Shown in pieces: positions 22,702 through 23,776 of a DNA stretch of 23,776 bases. The stretch is from Rhodanobacteraceae bacterium (GTDB taxonomy: Bacteria; Pseudomonadota; Gammaproteobacteria; Xanthomonadales; SZUA-5), in contig JADKFD010000046.1 in NCBI GenBank assembly GCA_016717705.1, positions 1 through 23,776 of the forward strand, written 5' to 3'. The notes under the pieces are model-generated. The model had not been told where the DNA came from. It worked only from the letters and a program-made list of their open reading frames with translations, and did no database searches. A program made the translations under genes and the position numbers. Numbering within the stretch: position 1 is the first letter of the stretch; each line of letters opens with the position of its first letter.

Positions 22702-23470
22702 ATGAAACGCATGCTGAGCAGCCTTGCGATTGCCGCTGTCGCCCTGTACCTCGGGTTGTGCGCGCTGCTGTTCGTGTTTCAACGGCAGATGCTGTTCACC
22801 TTCGGGCACGCGGGTGGATGCGCGCAGCACCGATTCGAACTGGTCAATGCGGGCTTGCACCTGCGTGGCTGGCGCCTCAATCCAGGCCAGGCGCACGCCA
22901 TGCTTTATTTCGGCGGCAATGCCGAGGACATCGGCCATGGGCGAGATCGTCTCGCACGCTGGTTTCCCGAGCACACCATCTATCTGATGGCCTACCGCGG
23001 CTATGGCGCCAGTGAGGGGGGAGCCGAGCGAGGCCGCGCTGAAGGGCGACGCGCTGGCCGCTGTACGACTCGATCACGGCCGCGCACGTTAAAGCGTCGA
23101 TGTGCTGGCGCGCAGCGTGGGCACCGGTGTTGCTTTGCACCTGGCGGCGCGTCGCACGCTCGGTCGACTGGCTTTGATCACGCCCTATGACAGCCTGGTC
23201 GCTGTCGCCAGTCGTCACTACCCACTGTTTCCGGTCGACTGGCTGCTGCGCGAGCGCTTCGAGGCGCTCGCCGATGCCGCCGAGGTCGATCTGCCGACGC
23301 TGCTGCTGATTGCCCGGCAGGACGAAATCATTCCCCCGGCCCACGCCGAAAAACTTGCGCGTGCGTTTCCGCAAATGCCGCAGCTGCAGTGGCTGGATAC
23401 CGACCACAACACCACCGAGATGGACGCGCGATTTGCGGTGGCGTTGCAGCGGCACTTCCGGGTTCGGTAG
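22702..23470 (+). pseudogene. Membrane-anchored alpha/beta hydrolase broken by frameshifts
   Basis: From the ATG at 22702 the protein starts with a membrane anchor (SSLAIAAVALYLGLCALLFVF), then QRQMLF, LRGWRLNPGQAHAMLYFGGNAED and YLMAYRGYGASEG. This is the usual start of anchored alpha/beta hydrolases of the BEM46 or 'GYGxSEG' type. At 23015 a run of six G's shifts the frame. The expected EPSEAALKGDAL appears in the next frame and LYDSITAAH in the original one. From about 23094 the third frame carries VDVLARSVGTGVALHLA (nucleophile Ser), LLIARQDEIIP (Asp) and TDHNTTE (His) to the stop at 23470. At least three indels fall within about 80 bases. Either the gene is dead or this stretch was poorly sequenced; all catalytic residues survive. 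Confidence 0.75.
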
Positions 23471-23776
23471 GCCAGGCACGCGTCCTGTTTCATTGGTGCC
23501 GGCCGGTGTTTGCGCGCGACGCCAGGGCTCTCCCGTCGCGACGCTCGCGCGACGGACGCGATACTGTTCCATTGGCCGCCTGCAGGCGGCGCGAACCACG
23601 CACTGAGGCTGCGCCGCGCCGGATAGGCCGGGTACGCGCGCCCGATCCGTCGCGCCCGGGGTGTGCACGCGCGACGCCCGGCCTGTAACCGCGTTAGATG
23701 AAATCCACCACCCCGCGCCAGTTCCGCGCCACAGTCCTCTGCCGAAATGGCCGCCGCCGACCAGCGTGGTGTGATC
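23471..23776. other. GC-rich stretch at the right edge without a supportable gene
   Basis: The 306 bases after the hydrolase contain no open frame with family resemblance. A perfect 16-bp palindrome GCCGCCTGCAGGCGGC lies at 23575-23590. On the minus strand the last bases could be the tail of a gene that begins outside the window, ending with a TAA at 23694-23696, but too little is visible to call it. Confidence 0.4.

Noticed and set aside
23694..23776. Possible 3' end of a minus-strand gene entering from the right edge
   Set aside because: Only about 27 codons before a TAA are visible and no family is recognisable.

Overview
The window looks like a piece of a high-GC gammaproteobacterial chromosome, most likely Lysobacterales (Xanthomonadales) near Rhodanobacteraceae/Dokdonella, and probably a metagenome-derived contig. 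The main evidence is an ECF sigma factor in a 4-bp overlap with a TPR Ser/Thr kinase, secreted proteins ending in LFANGFE-like tails, a periplasmic-TPR/GGDEF protein, and a beta-rich secreted C-terminal domain of the 'SGQGYFFDI' type. This placement is family-level recognition, not a computed classification. No tRNA, rRNA or CRISPR was seen.

Layout. 128-2065: an unrecognised gene cut in two by one in-frame TAG. 2067-3015 (-): ECF sigma factor overlapping a small two-helix membrane protein. 3175-3837 (-): exported peroxiredoxin/thioredoxin-fold protein. 3918-4966: a gene graveyard holding the first fifth of an SLC13 permease, the C-terminal half of a YrbG-type Na+/Ca2+ exchanger, and on the opposite strand an Mrr-type endonuclease remnant without its Q-x-K active-site segment. 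5092-6663 (-): secreted 'GFEN' protein plus collagen-like protein (cassette 1). 7059-10105 (+): ECF sigma factor and Ser/Thr kinase. 10140-10409: a structured MITE. 10406-12308 (-): cassette 2, a paralogue of cassette 1. 12499-12885 (+): a second exchanger half. 13051-13214: a second, unrelated MITE. 13211-14985 (-): membrane protein and PHB-depolymerase-like esterase. 15327-17182 (+): LytS-type sensor kinase and LytTR response regulator. 17183-17317: an almost pure G tract that looks like a sequencing or assembly artefact. 17498-20319 (-): small membrane protein and TPR-GGDEF protein. 20583-21434 (-): broken esterase. 21599-22420 (+): RNase H1. 22702-23470 (+): frameshifted alpha/beta hydrolase.

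How it may work together. The most distinctive arrangement is the sigma factor/kinase pair between two divergent, paralogous cassettes. Each cassette encodes a short exported protein with a GFEN/GFDN tail, then about 25 nt later an exported protein with an N-terminal beta domain, a Gly-X-Y collagen rod (23 triplets in one, 55 with one interruption in the other) and a C-terminal head. Stop codon, spacer and Shine-Dalgarno are nearly identical in both copies. A kinase/sigma-controlled surface fibre system is a reasonable hypothesis, but the sequence alone does not prove it. Both MITEs start and end with CTAG, and in both the right-hand CTAG supplies the TAG stop codon of the neighbouring minus-strand gene.

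Limits. The window contains several frameshifts and a poly-G run, so some pseudogene calls may be sequencing errors, and the two sides of the G tract may not be contiguous in the real genome.
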